From contig DCBC01000092.1 in assembly GCA_002313335.1 (NCBI GenBank), forward strand, positions 1-13,771: 13,771 nt of DNA, read 5' to 3'. The notes below the pieces were generated by a model. That model saw nothing but the letters and a program-made list of their open reading frames with translations. It was not told the DNA's origin and ran no database searches. The stretch is from Porticoccaceae bacterium UBA1117 (GTDB taxonomy: Bacteria > Pseudomonadota > Gammaproteobacteria > Pseudomonadales > Porticoccaceae). The position numbers were made by a program, and so were the translations under genes. Every line of letters begins with the position of its first letter. The stretch's first letter is position 1. This document shows, in pieces, positions 6,624-13,771 of this stretch.

Positions 6624-7580
6624 TTAAAATTTATGCTCCATACCAATACCTAGCGCACTAAATTCATCATCATTTGAGTCGATTGCGGAGTCAGTATTGT
6701 TTGTGTAAAAGGCAAATACCTTAGTATTTTTAGCTAACTTATAATCCGCACCCAAAGACAGAGTCTGTTCTTCGTCGCCGTCGACATCATCTTCGATGGC
6801 ACCGTATTGTGCTTTCAGCGTTATATTGTTATCAAGCTTGTAGGCTGCGCTAACAAAATATCCAGACTCATCTTTGGTGCCTAGATTGTCTTCATTTTGT
6901 TGGTACATAACGCCCAGTTTAAGTGCGTCTATTTGATATTGTGCAACAAAGCGAAGTAGATCTTGCTTATCGATATCTTGATCACCGGCAATAGCAAGAT
7001 AGATACTGTCTTTGGTGTAATTGACTGAATATGACAACCCATCACTCAGTCCAGTATCATCTTGCCCGTCTTGATCTACGTCCGCGCCCTCACCTGGAAT
7101 CATTGCTAACGTAGTCGTAAAGCCATTCATGGTGGGTGATGTGTATGCAATGATATTTGACAGCCGATTCTCTCCTTCAAAGGCATTTTTAATGTCACCT
7201 TCAAGATCATTGAATAAATCTACTTTTCCTGCAGCAAGCTTGGTAGGGGAGTCATGTTTACCTACCAAAACCATGCCAAAGCCGCCTTTGATACCTACGA
7301 AAGTATTACGCTGTTTAAAGGTTTGTCCCTTGCAGTCACCACTATCAATACAGATTTCATATTCTGCTTGATAGACGATTTCCAAGCCGTCAGAAATCTC
7401 AGTCTTACCCTTTAAGCCTAGACGTGACGCGTTGCTATTTAGCGTCCATTCGTCATAAGACCCAAAATCTTGGTTTACCACTGAAAGATTGGCTTTACCA
7501 TATACCTTGCCATCAATAGGTCCGCTGGCAAGGCTATAAGGTGTGACCAAGATGGCCAATGTTAATAATAGTTTTCTCAT
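6624..7580 (-). CDS. Gram-negative porin (Porin_4 type), Pho-regulated
   Basis: This 318-residue outer-membrane beta-barrel probably lets phosphate and other small solutes cross the outer membrane during phosphate starvation. A signal peptide (about 1-18, cut near SLA-SG) is followed by alternating amphipathic strands starting GKVYGKANLSVV. The barrel has the conserved QRNTFVGIKGGFGMVLVGK segment (90-108) leading into constriction loop 3, and a C-terminal GMEHKF ending in Phe, the outer-membrane insertion signal. The mature chain is strongly acidic: by hand about 50 Asp/Glu against 25 Lys/Arg. It has Asp-rich loops DVDQDGQDD (167-175) and EDDVDGDEE (263-271), and a Cys pair (C77, C83) in a predicted loop. 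AGGAT lies 6 nt before the ATG. A perfect-spacing Pho promoter lies upstream, divergent from pstS. Solute selectivity is unproven, and the acidity is odd for an anion channel. Confidence 0.92.
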   Translation of the reverse strand: MRKLLLTLAILVTPYSLASGPIDGKVYGKANLSVVNQDFGSYDEWTLNSNASRLGLKGKTEISDGLEIVYQAEYEICIDSGDCKGQTFKQRNTFVGIKGGFGMVLVGKHDSPTKLAAGKVDLFNDLEGDIKNAFEGENRLSNIIAYTSPTMNGFTTTLAMIPGEGADVDQDGQDDTGLSDGLSYSVNYTKDSIYLAIAGDQDIDKQDLLRFVAQYQIDALKLGVMYQQNEDNLGTKDESGYFVSAAYKLDNNITLKAQYGAIEDDVDGDEEQTLSLGADYKLAKNTKVFAFYTNNTDSAIDSNDDEFSALGIGMEHKF

Positions 7581-7662
7581 ACTTGTATCCTAACTCACTA
7601 ATGTTTCTTAAGGCTAACGCCTCCCTCAATTGCCATACCACTCGCACGACAATTTAGCGGCA

Positions 7663-7696
7663 AATATAGGACGAAATTATGACAGAAATATGACAT
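7663..7696 (-). promoter_or_regulatory. Pho box and -10 element of the porin gene
   Basis: Reading leftward from 7696, the 18-bp box is ATGTCATATTTCTGTCAT (7696-7679). A 10-bp spacer and TATATT (7668-7663, five of six of the -10 consensus) follow. The geometry is identical to that of the phoB promoter. Transcription should begin near 7656, giving a leader of about 75 nt. The box predicts induction by phosphate limitation through PhoB. Confidence 0.88.
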
Positions 7697-7721
7697 CCAA
7701 AAATATTTTTAATACTGAGGT

Positions 7722-7755
7722 TTGTCATATTTCTGTCATATAAATTGAATATCCT
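7722..7755 (+). promoter_or_regulatory. Pho box and -10 element of the pst operon
   Basis: The box TTGTCATATTTCTGTCAT (7722-7739) is followed after 10 bp by TATCCT (7750-7755), four of six of the -10 consensus. Transcription should begin near 7762, giving a leader of about 57 nt before pstS. Bases 7723-7740 are the exact reverse complement of 7678-7695, the porin Pho box, with a 27-bp AT-rich gap between them. Confidence 0.9.
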
Positions 7756-7818
7756 AACGCTCATTGACTACACCTATTTGACCTTTTAAAAATATTAACA
7801 GCTTTTCAGGAGTTTCTT

Positions 7819-8877
7819 ATGAGTAAATTGAAAATTGCACTGCCGACCATTAGCGTTTTAGCAGGGCTACTTATGACAGCCAATGTATTTGCGCGGGATA
7901 ATATTGAGGTAGTCGGGTCATCGACGGTTTACCCTTTCTCAACAGTGGTTGCTGAGCGTTATGGACGGTCTACAGGTAAAGCGACGCCTAAAATTGAATC
8001 TACCGGTTCGGGCGGTGGTATGAAGTTATTTTGTTCAGGAGTGGGAACTAACTATCCTGATATTACTAATTCTTCACGGCGCATTAAGATGTCTGAATTT
8101 AAAAAATGTCAGGAAAATGGCGTTAAAGATGTCATTGAGGTTCAAATTGGCTATGACGGTATTGTCATAGCCAACTCTGTTGATGCTAAGTCAATCAACC
8201 TAAGTCGAAAAGATATTTTTTTGGCGTTAGCCGCCAAGGTACCAGGAGATACTGAGGGATCGCTAATTGACAATCCTTACACGAACTGGAAGCAGATCAA
8301 CCCGTTACTGCCTGATATTGATATTGAAGTCTTAGGTCCTCCTCCAACATCGGGTACTCGCGATGCATTTGTTGAGTTGGGCATGGAGGGTGGCTGTAAG
8401 AAAATTGCTTGGATAGCAGCGCTCAAAAAGACTGATAAAAACACCTATAAACAGGTTTGCCATACTGTACGTGAAGATGGTCGCTACATTGAAGCGGGTG
8501 AAAATGACAATCTTATTGTTCAAAAGCTTGAGGCTAATCCTGCAGCTCTGGGTATATTTGGGTTTAGCTTCTTAGATCAGAACGCTGACAAAGTTCAGGG
8601 GGCCAGTATTGAGTCGGTAGAGCCTACCTTTGAATCGATTGCCGACAAATCATATCCTATATCTCGACCGCTATTCTTTTATGTGAAGAAAGCTCATGTT
8701 GGTGTAGTGCCAGGCATGATGGGTTATCTAAAAGAGTTCACCAGTGAGCGAGCTTGGGGTGTAGAGGGGTATTTAGCCGAGAAAGGAATGATTCCACTGC
8801 CCATTAAAGAGCGAAATCTGATGGGTCAAAATACCCGTAATTTAGTGACCATGAGTGGTAACGAAGCACTGAAATAA
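7819..8877 (+). CDS. pstS: Phosphate ABC transporter periplasmic binding protein PstS
   Basis: This 352-residue high-affinity phosphate-binding protein delivers phosphate to PstCA from the periplasm. A Sec signal peptide (1-25, MSKLKIALPT then a hydrophobic core, cut at VFA-RD) precedes the mature start RDNIEVVGSSTVYPFS. Phosphate-ligating loops of the family are visible: GSSTV (33-37), STGSGGG (61-67), PDITNSSR (80-87) and PTSGTRDAF (176-184). The sequence is of the long PstS type common in alphaproteobacteria and marine gammaproteobacteria. It contains four cysteines (C72, C97, C193, C214) that might form disulphides in the periplasm. AGGAG (7808-7812) lies 6 nt before the ATG. It is the first gene of the operon, directly behind the Pho promoter and separated from pstC by a terminator-like hairpin. 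Confidence 0.97.
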   Translation: MSKLKIALPTISVLAGLLMTANVFARDNIEVVGSSTVYPFSTVVAERYGRSTGKATPKIESTGSGGGMKLFCSGVGTNYPDITNSSRRIKMSEFKKCQENGVKDVIEVQIGYDGIVIANSVDAKSINLSRKDIFLALAAKVPGDTEGSLIDNPYTNWKQINPLLPDIDIEVLGPPPTSGTRDAFVELGMEGGCKKIAWIAALKKTDKNTYKQVCHTVREDGRYIEAGENDNLIVQKLEANPAALGIFGFSFLDQNADKVQGASIESVEPTFESIADKSYPISRPLFFYVKKAHVGVVPGMMGYLKEFTSERAWGVEGYLAEKGMIPLPIKERNLMGQNTRNLVTMSGNEALK

Positions 8878-8900
8878 GTTACATGTGTTACCCCAGTAGT

Positions 8901-8931
8901 GCCTGGCTCGTTGAGCTGGGCTTTTCTATTT
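8901..8931 (+). terminator. Intrinsic terminator/attenuator between pstS and pstC
   Basis: Arms 8901-8909 (GCCTGGCTC) and 8913-8921 (GAGCTGGGC) form a 9-bp stem with two G-U pairs and a GTT loop. The stem is followed directly by TTTTCTATTT. It sits 23 nt after the pstS stop and before the pstC start at 8953. It should end part of the transcripts, raising pstS mRNA over that of the membrane genes. The same hairpin contains the GTG at 8899-8901 edge, which argues against that codon as a pstC start. Confidence 0.72.
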
Positions 8932-8952
8932 CTGAGAGATGGTGTAAACGAC

Positions 8953-10341
8953 ATGCAAGCAACTAACATTCTTATTCTACTGATTGGTTTTGGCACGGTT
9001 GCGTTCTATTTAGGCCGTGGCCGTTCTTTGGCGATTGCGGGGCCACTTGGTGGTATACGCAAGTTACATTCGCTGCCCTCTTATTATGGAATGCACGTTG
9101 CACTTTGGTGTGCATTACCCTCTGTAGCCATACTTGGCCTATGGATGATTTTTGATGGTCCGATCATTAATAGTCTCGTTATTGGTTCGGTTGCGGCCGA
9201 TATAATACCGATCGATACCGCCAGTTATAATCTGCTATTAAATAAGGTCAGTAATCTGGCTGATGGGATATTACCGCGCACGGGACGGAGTGACGCGCTA
9301 CTTGACGCAGCTGATCATATGCAATCGCTACAACTGATATCTCAGTGGGCACTGACAGCCTTATCATTTGTGCTATCTACCATGGGCTTGTTTTGGGGGT
9401 GGAGTAAAATCAGCGCCGAGTTTAGAGCGCGCCCTGTGGTTGAAAGAGTCATACAGAATTTGTTACTTGCCTCAGCCTGCGTGGCTATTTTTACCACCTT
9501 AGGTATTGTTCTCTCAGTACTCTTTGAATCTATTCAGTTCTTTAGGTCTGTGCCCATTTATGATTTTGTTTTTGGCTTGGATTGGAGCCCTCAAACGGCT
9601 ATCCGTGAAGACCAGGTAGGTTCCTCTGGCAGTTTCGGAGCAGTGCCTTTATTTGTAGGAACTTTGCTAGTATCTGCGGTGGCCATGGTAATTGCCGTTC
9701 CCGTTGGGTTAATGTCAGCGATCTACTTAGCGGAATATGCGAGTAAAAATGTACGTAATTTTTCTAAGCCTGCACTAGAAGTTCTAGCCGGCATCCCCAC
9801 CGTAGTGTATGGCTTTTTTGCCGCATTAACCGTCGCCCCATTCTTACGAGATTTGGGCAATAGCTTTGGAGTCTCTGTTTCATCAGAGAGCGCACTGGCC
9901 GCGGGCGGCGTCATGGGCATTATGATCATCCCCTTTATTTCCTCATTAGCTGACGATGTTATTACCGCAGTTCCACAATCTATGCGGGATGGTTCATTGG
10001 CCATGGGAGCAACGCAGTCTGAGACTATTCGTCGAGTAGTTATCCCTGCGGCACTACCCGGTATTGTGGGGGGTATTATGCTTGCGGTATCACGTGCTAT
10101 CGGTGAAACCATGATTGTGGTCATGGCCGCTGGAATGGCCGCCAACTTAACGGCCAATCCACTAGACTCGGTGACGACCGTTACGGTACAAATTGTGACA
10201 CTTCTAACCGGCGACCAAGAATTTGACAGCCCCAAAACACTGGCGGCGTTTGCATTGGGTTTAATGCTTTTTATGGTCACCCTAATGCTAAATATTTTTG
10301 CCCTACATATCGTTAAGAAATATCGAGAACAGTATGAGTAA
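8953..10341 (+). CDS. pstC: Phosphate ABC transporter permease PstC (long form)
   Basis: This is one of the two membrane subunits that form the phosphate channel with PstA. From the ATG at 8953 it has 462 residues, against about 319 in E. coli. The extra length is N-terminal: hydrophobic segments at about 4-20, 46-68, 130-150 and 168-196, with a periplasmic-looking stretch (70-125) between. From memory this resembles the Pfam DUF3708 extension seen in alphaproteobacterial PstC. The MetI-type permease core begins near 230 and carries the ATPase-contact loop GSLAMGATQSETIRRVVIP (347-365) and SRAIGETMIVVMAAG (380-394). An upstream in-frame GTG at 8899 would add 18 residues, but it lies at the base of the terminator hairpin and is rejected. 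The chosen start has only a weak Shine-Dalgarno. The end overlaps pstA by 8 bases. Confidence 0.95.
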   Translation: MQATNILILLIGFGTVAFYLGRGRSLAIAGPLGGIRKLHSLPSYYGMHVALWCALPSVAILGLWMIFDGPIINSLVIGSVAADIIPIDTASYNLLLNKVSNLADGILPRTGRSDALLDAADHMQSLQLISQWALTALSFVLSTMGLFWGWSKISAEFRARPVVERVIQNLLLASACVAIFTTLGIVLSVLFESIQFFRSVPIYDFVFGLDWSPQTAIREDQVGSSGSFGAVPLFVGTLLVSAVAMVIAVPVGLMSAIYLAEYASKNVRNFSKPALEVLAGIPTVVYGFFAALTVAPFLRDLGNSFGVSVSSESALAAGGVMGIMIIPFISSLADDVITAVPQSMRDGSLAMGATQSETIRRVVIPAALPGIVGGIMLAVSRAIGETMIVVMAAGMAANLTANPLDSVTTVTVQIVTLLTGDQEFDSPKTLAAFALGLMLFMVTLMLNIFALHIVKKYREQYE

Positions 10342-11614
10342 ACAGACGGAAAATTTAATCAAAATCCAACATTCCCTGAAGCGGAGGAATCGTTCTGAAG
10401 CTCGATTCCGTTGGTATGGTCGATTAGCTGTGTTTATTGGTTTGGCGGCAGTAGCGACACTATTTTTTGATATTATCGGCAAAGGTCATGGTGCTTTTAA
10501 GGCCACCTATATCAAATTAGAGGTTCACTATGACCAAGCGCTTATTGATATTGATAACTTAACTGACACGGAACAAATGATTGCGGGCAATTGGCAAGCG
10601 TTGCCGAAAGTTGCTTTGCGAGAAAAATTTCCCAATGTGTCGGGAAGAAGCGATAAACGTCGATTAAATAATTTACTCAGTAGTGGTGCTGGATTTGATT
10701 TAAAAGATCGTCTTGTGGCTAATCCTCACCTCTTGGGCAGGAAAGAATCTATTTGGATCCTTGCCGATGATGACATAGATACCTATTTTAAGTCTTGGTT
10801 GGCAGGTGATGCCTATGCGGCCAGGCTTTCTAGCAAGCAAGTGCAGTGGATAGAAGGGTTACATCAGCAGGGTTTAATTGAATTACAGTTTAATATTAAT
10901 CTTTTTACACGCGGTGATTCGCGAGAACCTGAGCAAGCCGGTATACGCGGGGCAGTGATGGGTTCACTACTAACATTGGTGCTCACCCTAATGTTATCGT
11001 TTCCTATCGGCGTAGCAGCAGCGATTTATTTGGAAGAGTTCGCACCAAAAAATAAATGGACGGACTTTATTGAGGTCAATATTAATAACTTGGCGGCAGT
11101 CCCATCAATTATTTTTGGACTGTTAGGTTTAGCTATTTTCATTAATTTCTTTCATGTACCAAGATCGGTACCTATTGTCGGAGGACTGGTGCTGACGTTA
11201 ATGACGTTGCCGACGATTATTATCACCAGCCGCGCGGCGATTAAATCGGTACCACCGTCGATCCGTCAAGCCGCTCTAGGTATGGGTGCATCAAAGATTC
11301 AGATGGTCCTGCATCACGTATTGCCGCTGGCGCTACCGGGTATGCTGACCGGCGCAATTATCGGTATGGCACAAGCCTTAGGCGAAACAGCACCATTATT
11401 AATGATTGGTATGGTTGCTTTCATTGTTGATATTCCGGGTAGTTTCACGGACCCTGCAACGGTACTGCCAGTACAAATTTTTCTCTGGGCGGATAGTCCA
11501 GAAAGAGCCTTTATTGAGAAGACTTCTGCAGCCATTATGGTATTGCTAACCTTTTTAATAATCATGAATACATCGGCCGTCTGGCTGCGAAAGCGTTTAG
11601 AGCGCCGTTGGTAA
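10334..11614 (+). CDS. pstA: Phosphate ABC transporter permease PstA (long form)
   Basis: This second membrane subunit of the phosphate channel has 426 residues from the ATG at 10334 (E. coli PstA has about 296). A basic cytoplasmic N-terminus ([16 protein letters not shown], 15-30) and one membrane segment (about 31-48) precede a soluble, presumably periplasmic, domain of some 155 residues (49-205). This is the DUF3333-type extension as I recall it. The permease core follows from about 206, with [21 protein letters not shown], the ATPase-contact loop [19 protein letters not shown] (313-331) and [15 protein letters not shown] (346-360). The start overlaps the pstC stop in ATGAGTAA, which implies translational coupling and equal dosage. 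GAGAA lies about 5 nt upstream. A TTG at 10298 further upstream is in frame but deep inside pstC, and is rejected. Confidence 0.95.
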   Translation: MSKQTENLIKIQHSLKRRNRSEARFRWYGRLAVFIGLAAVATLFFDIIGKGHGAFKATYIKLEVHYDQALIDIDNLTDTEQMIAGNWQALPKVALREKFPNVSGRSDKRRLNNLLSSGAGFDLKDRLVANPHLLGRKESIWILADDDIDTYFKSWLAGDAYAARLSSKQVQWIEGLHQQGLIELQFNINLFTRGDSREPEQAGIRGAVMGSLLTLVLTLMLSFPIGVAAAIYLEEFAPKNKWTDFIEVNINNLAAVPSIIFGLLGLAIFINFFHVPRSVPIVGGLVLTLMTLPTIIITSRAAIKSVPPSIRQAALGMGASKIQMVLHHVLPLALPGMLTGAIIGMAQALGETAPLLMIGMVAFIVDIPGSFTDPATVLPVQIFLWADSPERAFIEKTSAAIMVLLTFLIIMNTSAVWLRKRLERRW

Positions 11615-11628
11615 AAAGGAATAAAGTG

Positions 11629-12528
11629 ATGAGTATAAAAGATACAACTGCAGTGCCTGTGATAAACAAAAATGCCTCAATTAATAGGCAAACAATTGCG
11701 CCTAAAATTGCGTCTGGACACGGCCTAGATGTTGACGATCACAAGGTTACTGTGGGTCAGAGTTTTAGTGAAAATGCTAAAATGACAATGCGTAATGTCA
11801 ATGTTTTCTACGGTGACAAACAGGCCATCTACGACGTTAATATTGATATAGCTAAGAACGAAGTCATGGCGATGATTGGCCCTTCTGGCTGCGGAAAATC
11901 AACTTTTTTGCGGACATTAAACCGTATGAATGACACTGTCGAGGGCTGTCGCGTTGAAGGTGATATTCTGATGGACGGTGAAAACCTCTATGCACCAAAG
12001 CTGGATGTTGTCGAGCTTCGCGCTCGTGTGGGAATGGTCTTCCAAAAGCCTAACCCCTTCCCCAAATCCATTTATGATAATGTTGTTTACGGGCCTAAAA
12101 TCCATGGCTTGGCAGACACGCGAGTCGACTTAGATGAAATTGTTGAAAGTAGCCTGCGCAAAGCCAGTTTATGGGAAGAAGTTAAAGAGAGGCTTCACCA
12201 GCCTGGAACGGGCCTTTCCGGGGGACAGCAGCAGCGCTTGTGTATAGCCCGCGCAATCGCAGTAAGTCCTGAAATTATTTTAATGGATGAGCCCTGCTCA
12301 GCTTTGGACCCCATTGCGACTGCAAAAATTGAGGAGCTAATCGAAGAGCTAAGCCAAAATTTCACTATCGCGATTGTTACTCATAGTATGCAACAGGCGG
12401 CACGTGTTTCGCACCGAACCGCCTACTTTCATCTTGGTAAACTCATTGAAGTGAACCCGACAGAACAGGTATTTACAATGCCAGAGCATCCGTTAACGGA
12501 GGCTTACATTACAGGTCGATTTGGCTGA
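11629..12528 (+). CDS. pstB: Phosphate ABC transporter ATPase PstB
   Basis: This is the cytoplasmic ATPase that powers PstCA. From the ATG at 11629 it has 299 residues, with an unusual polar N-terminal extension of about 50 residues before the family's usual start ([15 protein letters not shown], 52-66). The ABC motifs are complete: Walker [10 protein letters not shown] (84-92), Q-loop Q139 in [11 protein letters not shown], signature LSGGQQQR (196-203), Walker B IILMDEP (216-222) and switch His H252. [13 protein letters not shown] and EGCRVEGDI are specific to PstB among ABC ATPases. AAGGA (11616-11620) lies 8 nt upstream of this ATG. A TTG at 11608 overlapping pstA is in frame but lacks a ribosome-binding site. 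It follows pstA by 14 bases. Confidence 0.97.
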   Translation: MSIKDTTAVPVINKNASINRQTIAPKIASGHGLDVDDHKVTVGQSFSENAKMTMRNVNVFYGDKQAIYDVNIDIAKNEVMAMIGPSGCGKSTFLRTLNRMNDTVEGCRVEGDILMDGENLYAPKLDVVELRARVGMVFQKPNPFPKSIYDNVVYGPKIHGLADTRVDLDEIVESSLRKASLWEEVKERLHQPGTGLSGGQQQRLCIARAIAVSPEIILMDEPCSALDPIATAKIEELIEELSQNFTIAIVTHSMQQAARVSHRTAYFHLGKLIEVNPTEQVFTMPEHPLTEAYITGRFG

Positions 12529-12539
12529 GACTTACATAG

Positions 12540-12566
12540 TGGCCAATCTAAACGGGCCAATAGGAG
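12540..12566 (+). promoter_or_regulatory. Small hairpin and Shine-Dalgarno before phoU
   Basis: TGGCC (12540-12544) and GGCCA (12555-12559) can pair around a 10-nt loop. GGCCAAT is also a direct repeat (12541-12547 and 12555-12561). The AGGAG ribosome-binding site of phoU (12562-12566) follows 3 nt after the stem. The structure is weak and could tune phoU translation or be chance. Confidence 0.3.
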
Positions 12567-12572
12567 AATAAT

Positions 12573-13253
12573 ATGACAAAAATGTCCTTTGAAAATCACA
12601 TTATGAAGCAGTTCGATGAAGAGCTGGAAGAAATACGTACGCGGCTTATGGAAATGGGCGGCAAAGTCGAACAGCAGCTACAGAATGCAGTACTTGCAAT
12701 AGGCCAAGCTGACAGCAAGCTAGCCGAAGAGGTTATTGTTGAGGAGCGGCATGTCGATGCAATGGAGGTAGATATTGATGAAGCCTGTATTTTAATTATT
12801 GCTCGGCGTCAGCCCGCCGCTAGTGACCTTCGTCTTGTGATGATGGTAACCAAGGCCGTCAATGATTTAGAACGAATCGGTGATGAGGCAAAAAAAATCG
12901 CTAACCATGCCATTCTTTTATCAGAAGGAGGGGGGTCGATAAAAGGCTATCCTGAAATTCGGCACATTGGTACGTCAGTGATTAAAATGCTGGCTAATGC
13001 GCTTGATGCCTTTGCTAGATTTGATGCCGAGGCCGCAATAAGAACTATTGAAGAAGATAAACAAATTGATCTGGATTATAAAACCGCTCTGCGAGAAGTC
13101 GTGACCTATATGATGGAAGACCCCAGAAGTATTAGCCGGGCGATTAATATTCTGTGGGTGGTCCGATCATTGGAGCGCATTGGCGACCATGCAAAAAATC
13201 TTTGTGAGCAAATTGTCTTTGTTGTTAAAGGAAAAGACATTAGACACCAATGA
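12573..13253 (+). CDS. phoU: Phosphate signalling protein PhoU
   Basis: This 226-residue (E. coli 241) all-helical cytoplasmic protein links the PstSCAB transporter to PhoR and keeps the Pho response off when phosphate is plentiful. It is an internal duplication of two three-helix PhoU domains. The signature metal-binding E-x-x-x-D motif appears once in each: NDLERIGDEAKK (97-108; E100, D104) and RSLERIGDHAKN (198-209; E201, D205). The RRQPAASDLRLVM segment (78-90) is also typical of the family. AGGAG lies 6 nt upstream of the ATG. It is the last gene of the operon, 44 bp after pstB, and converges on the next gene with an 11-bp gap and no terminator that I can see. Confidence 0.97.
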   Translation: MTKMSFENHIMKQFDEELEEIRTRLMEMGGKVEQQLQNAVLAIGQADSKLAEEVIVEERHVDAMEVDIDEACILIIARRQPAASDLRLVMMVTKAVNDLERIGDEAKKIANHAILLSEGGGSIKGYPEIRHIGTSVIKMLANALDAFARFDAEAAIRTIEEDKQIDLDYKTALREVVTYMMEDPRSISRAINILWVVRSLERIGDHAKNLCEQIVFVVKGKDIRHQ

Positions 13254-13264
13254 TAAGCTACTAA

Positions 13265-13771
13265 CTAGGCAGTAGCGCTGGGTCGTTGGGACACTTGTTG
13301 GTACCAGCGGTCTAGGTGCTTATGGTCCTCGGGAATTCTCTTTTTCACCCACTTGGCGAAATCAATAAATACCAAGATGCTAATGTCGGCTACCGAAAAG
13401 TAGTCATTGACCATGTATTGGCTAGATTCAAAATGTGAATCTAGATCTGAGAAATAATTATCAATTCGCTGCAAGCCACGTTCAGCTAAAGCCGGAATTT
13501 GAGGATAGTTATGAGGCCCAGGCATGGCTCTGTTTTTCATTCCTGGCACAGCGTTCCTGAGGGCTTCGGCACCGGCCATAAAACCATTCATCATAGCTTG
13601 GTTATTAGCAGACTCGACTAATGCGCGCTCTAGCGGTGTTCTACCATGCAGAGGATTATCTGGATACAGCTCTTCTAAATAGCGGCAGATAGCATTCACT
13701 TGACTGATGGTAGTACCGTCATCTAATTGGAGTAATGGCACTTCCCCTAAAGGGTTGATCGCTTTGTAGGC
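13265..13771 (-). CDS. Glutathione S-transferase family protein, 5' end beyond the window
   Basis: The last 168 residues of a cytosolic glutathione S-transferase are visible. The frame stays open to the right edge, where it reads YKAINPLGEVPLLQLDDG. This is the classic end of the thioredoxin-like GST N-domain, with the cis-Pro of EVP that faces glutathione. The GTG at 13739-13741 that could pass for a start is therefore internal. The segment TTISQVNAICRYLEELYP follows (a Gln-Val where many members have Glu-Ser). The helical C-domain then holds the N-capping segment DYFSVADISILVFIDFAKW and ends LDRWYQQVSQRPSA. About 40 N-terminal residues are missing, including any catalytic Ser/Cys/Tyr, so class and substrate cannot be given. 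It is probably unrelated to phosphate metabolism. Confidence 0.88.
   Translation of the reverse strand, partial: AYKAINPLGEVPLLQLDDGTTISQVNAICRYLEELYPDNPLHGRTPLERALVESANNQAMMNGFMAGAEALRNAVPGMKNRAMPGPHNYPQIPALAERGLQRIDNYFSDLDSHFESSQYMVNDYFSVADISILVFIDFAKWVKKRIPEDHKHLDRWYQQVSQRPSATA

Noticed and set aside
9723..10280. Long minus-strand open frame inside pstC
   Set aside because: It is antisense to a conserved permease, has a Ser/Thr/Ala/Pro-biased composition and no family features; a shadow frame.
13739..13741. GTG as the start of the GST gene
   Set aside because: The frame continues to the window edge with a conserved GST N-domain segment, so the codon is an internal Val.
1..13771. CRISPR arrays, insertion sequences, tRNA or rRNA genes, toxin-antitoxin or defence genes
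   Set aside because: No spaced repeats, transposase-like frames, cloverleaf or rRNA-like stretches were seen; the window reads as core metabolism and regulation.

Overview
The window looks like chromosomal DNA of a Gram-negative gammaproteobacterium. The evidence is a PhoB/PhoR pair of the enteric type, E. coli-like Pho boxes, a 16-strand-type outer-membrane porin with a terminal Phe, and a two-gene fatty-acid module. The moderately AT-rich composition, the acidic Porin_4-type porin and the long-form PstC/PstA proteins fit a marine lineage (Cellvibrionales/SAR92-like is my guess). No taxonomic marker is present, so that is inference.

Layout. Bases 50-538 encode a small NYN/PIN-fold putative nuclease on the plus strand. 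Two minus-strand genes follow: a conserved unknown protein with a Gly-rich tail (573-950) and a SlyD-like peptidyl-prolyl isomerase with a His-rich tail (1129-1614). The phosphate-starvation island starts at 1743. A textbook Pho promoter drives phoB (1810-2502) and phoR (2536-3807). On the opposite strand lie a crotonase (3829-4629) and an AMP-forming acyl-CoA ligase (4745-6382), then a porin (6624-7580) with its own terminator. Divergent from the porin, pstS-pstC-pstA-pstB-phoU run to 13253. The right edge cuts a glutathione S-transferase gene whose 5' end lies beyond base 13771.

How it works together. PhoU and PstSCAB report external phosphate to PhoR, which phosphorylates PhoB. Three Pho boxes are readable by eye: one before phoB (autoregulation) and a back-to-back pair firing the porin leftward and the pst operon rightward. 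Each has an 18-bp box, exactly 10 bp, then a -10-like hexamer. Outer-membrane entry (porin), periplasmic capture (PstS), inner-membrane transport (PstCAB) and signalling (PhoU/PhoB/PhoR) would therefore switch on together. An intrinsic-terminator-like hairpin just after pstS would let the binding protein be made in excess over the membrane complex.

Several naive start codons are corrected here (phoB, pstC, pstA, pstB), and two TTG starts (phoR and the crotonase) are supported by ribosome-binding sites. No mobile element, CRISPR array, tRNA or rRNA is visible, and no gap between genes exceeds 300 bases. I do not see a wholly new system. The most interesting points are the acidic, calcium-loop-bearing Pho-regulated porin, the symmetrical divergent Pho control region, and the fatty-acyl activation pair embedded in the island without a Pho box.
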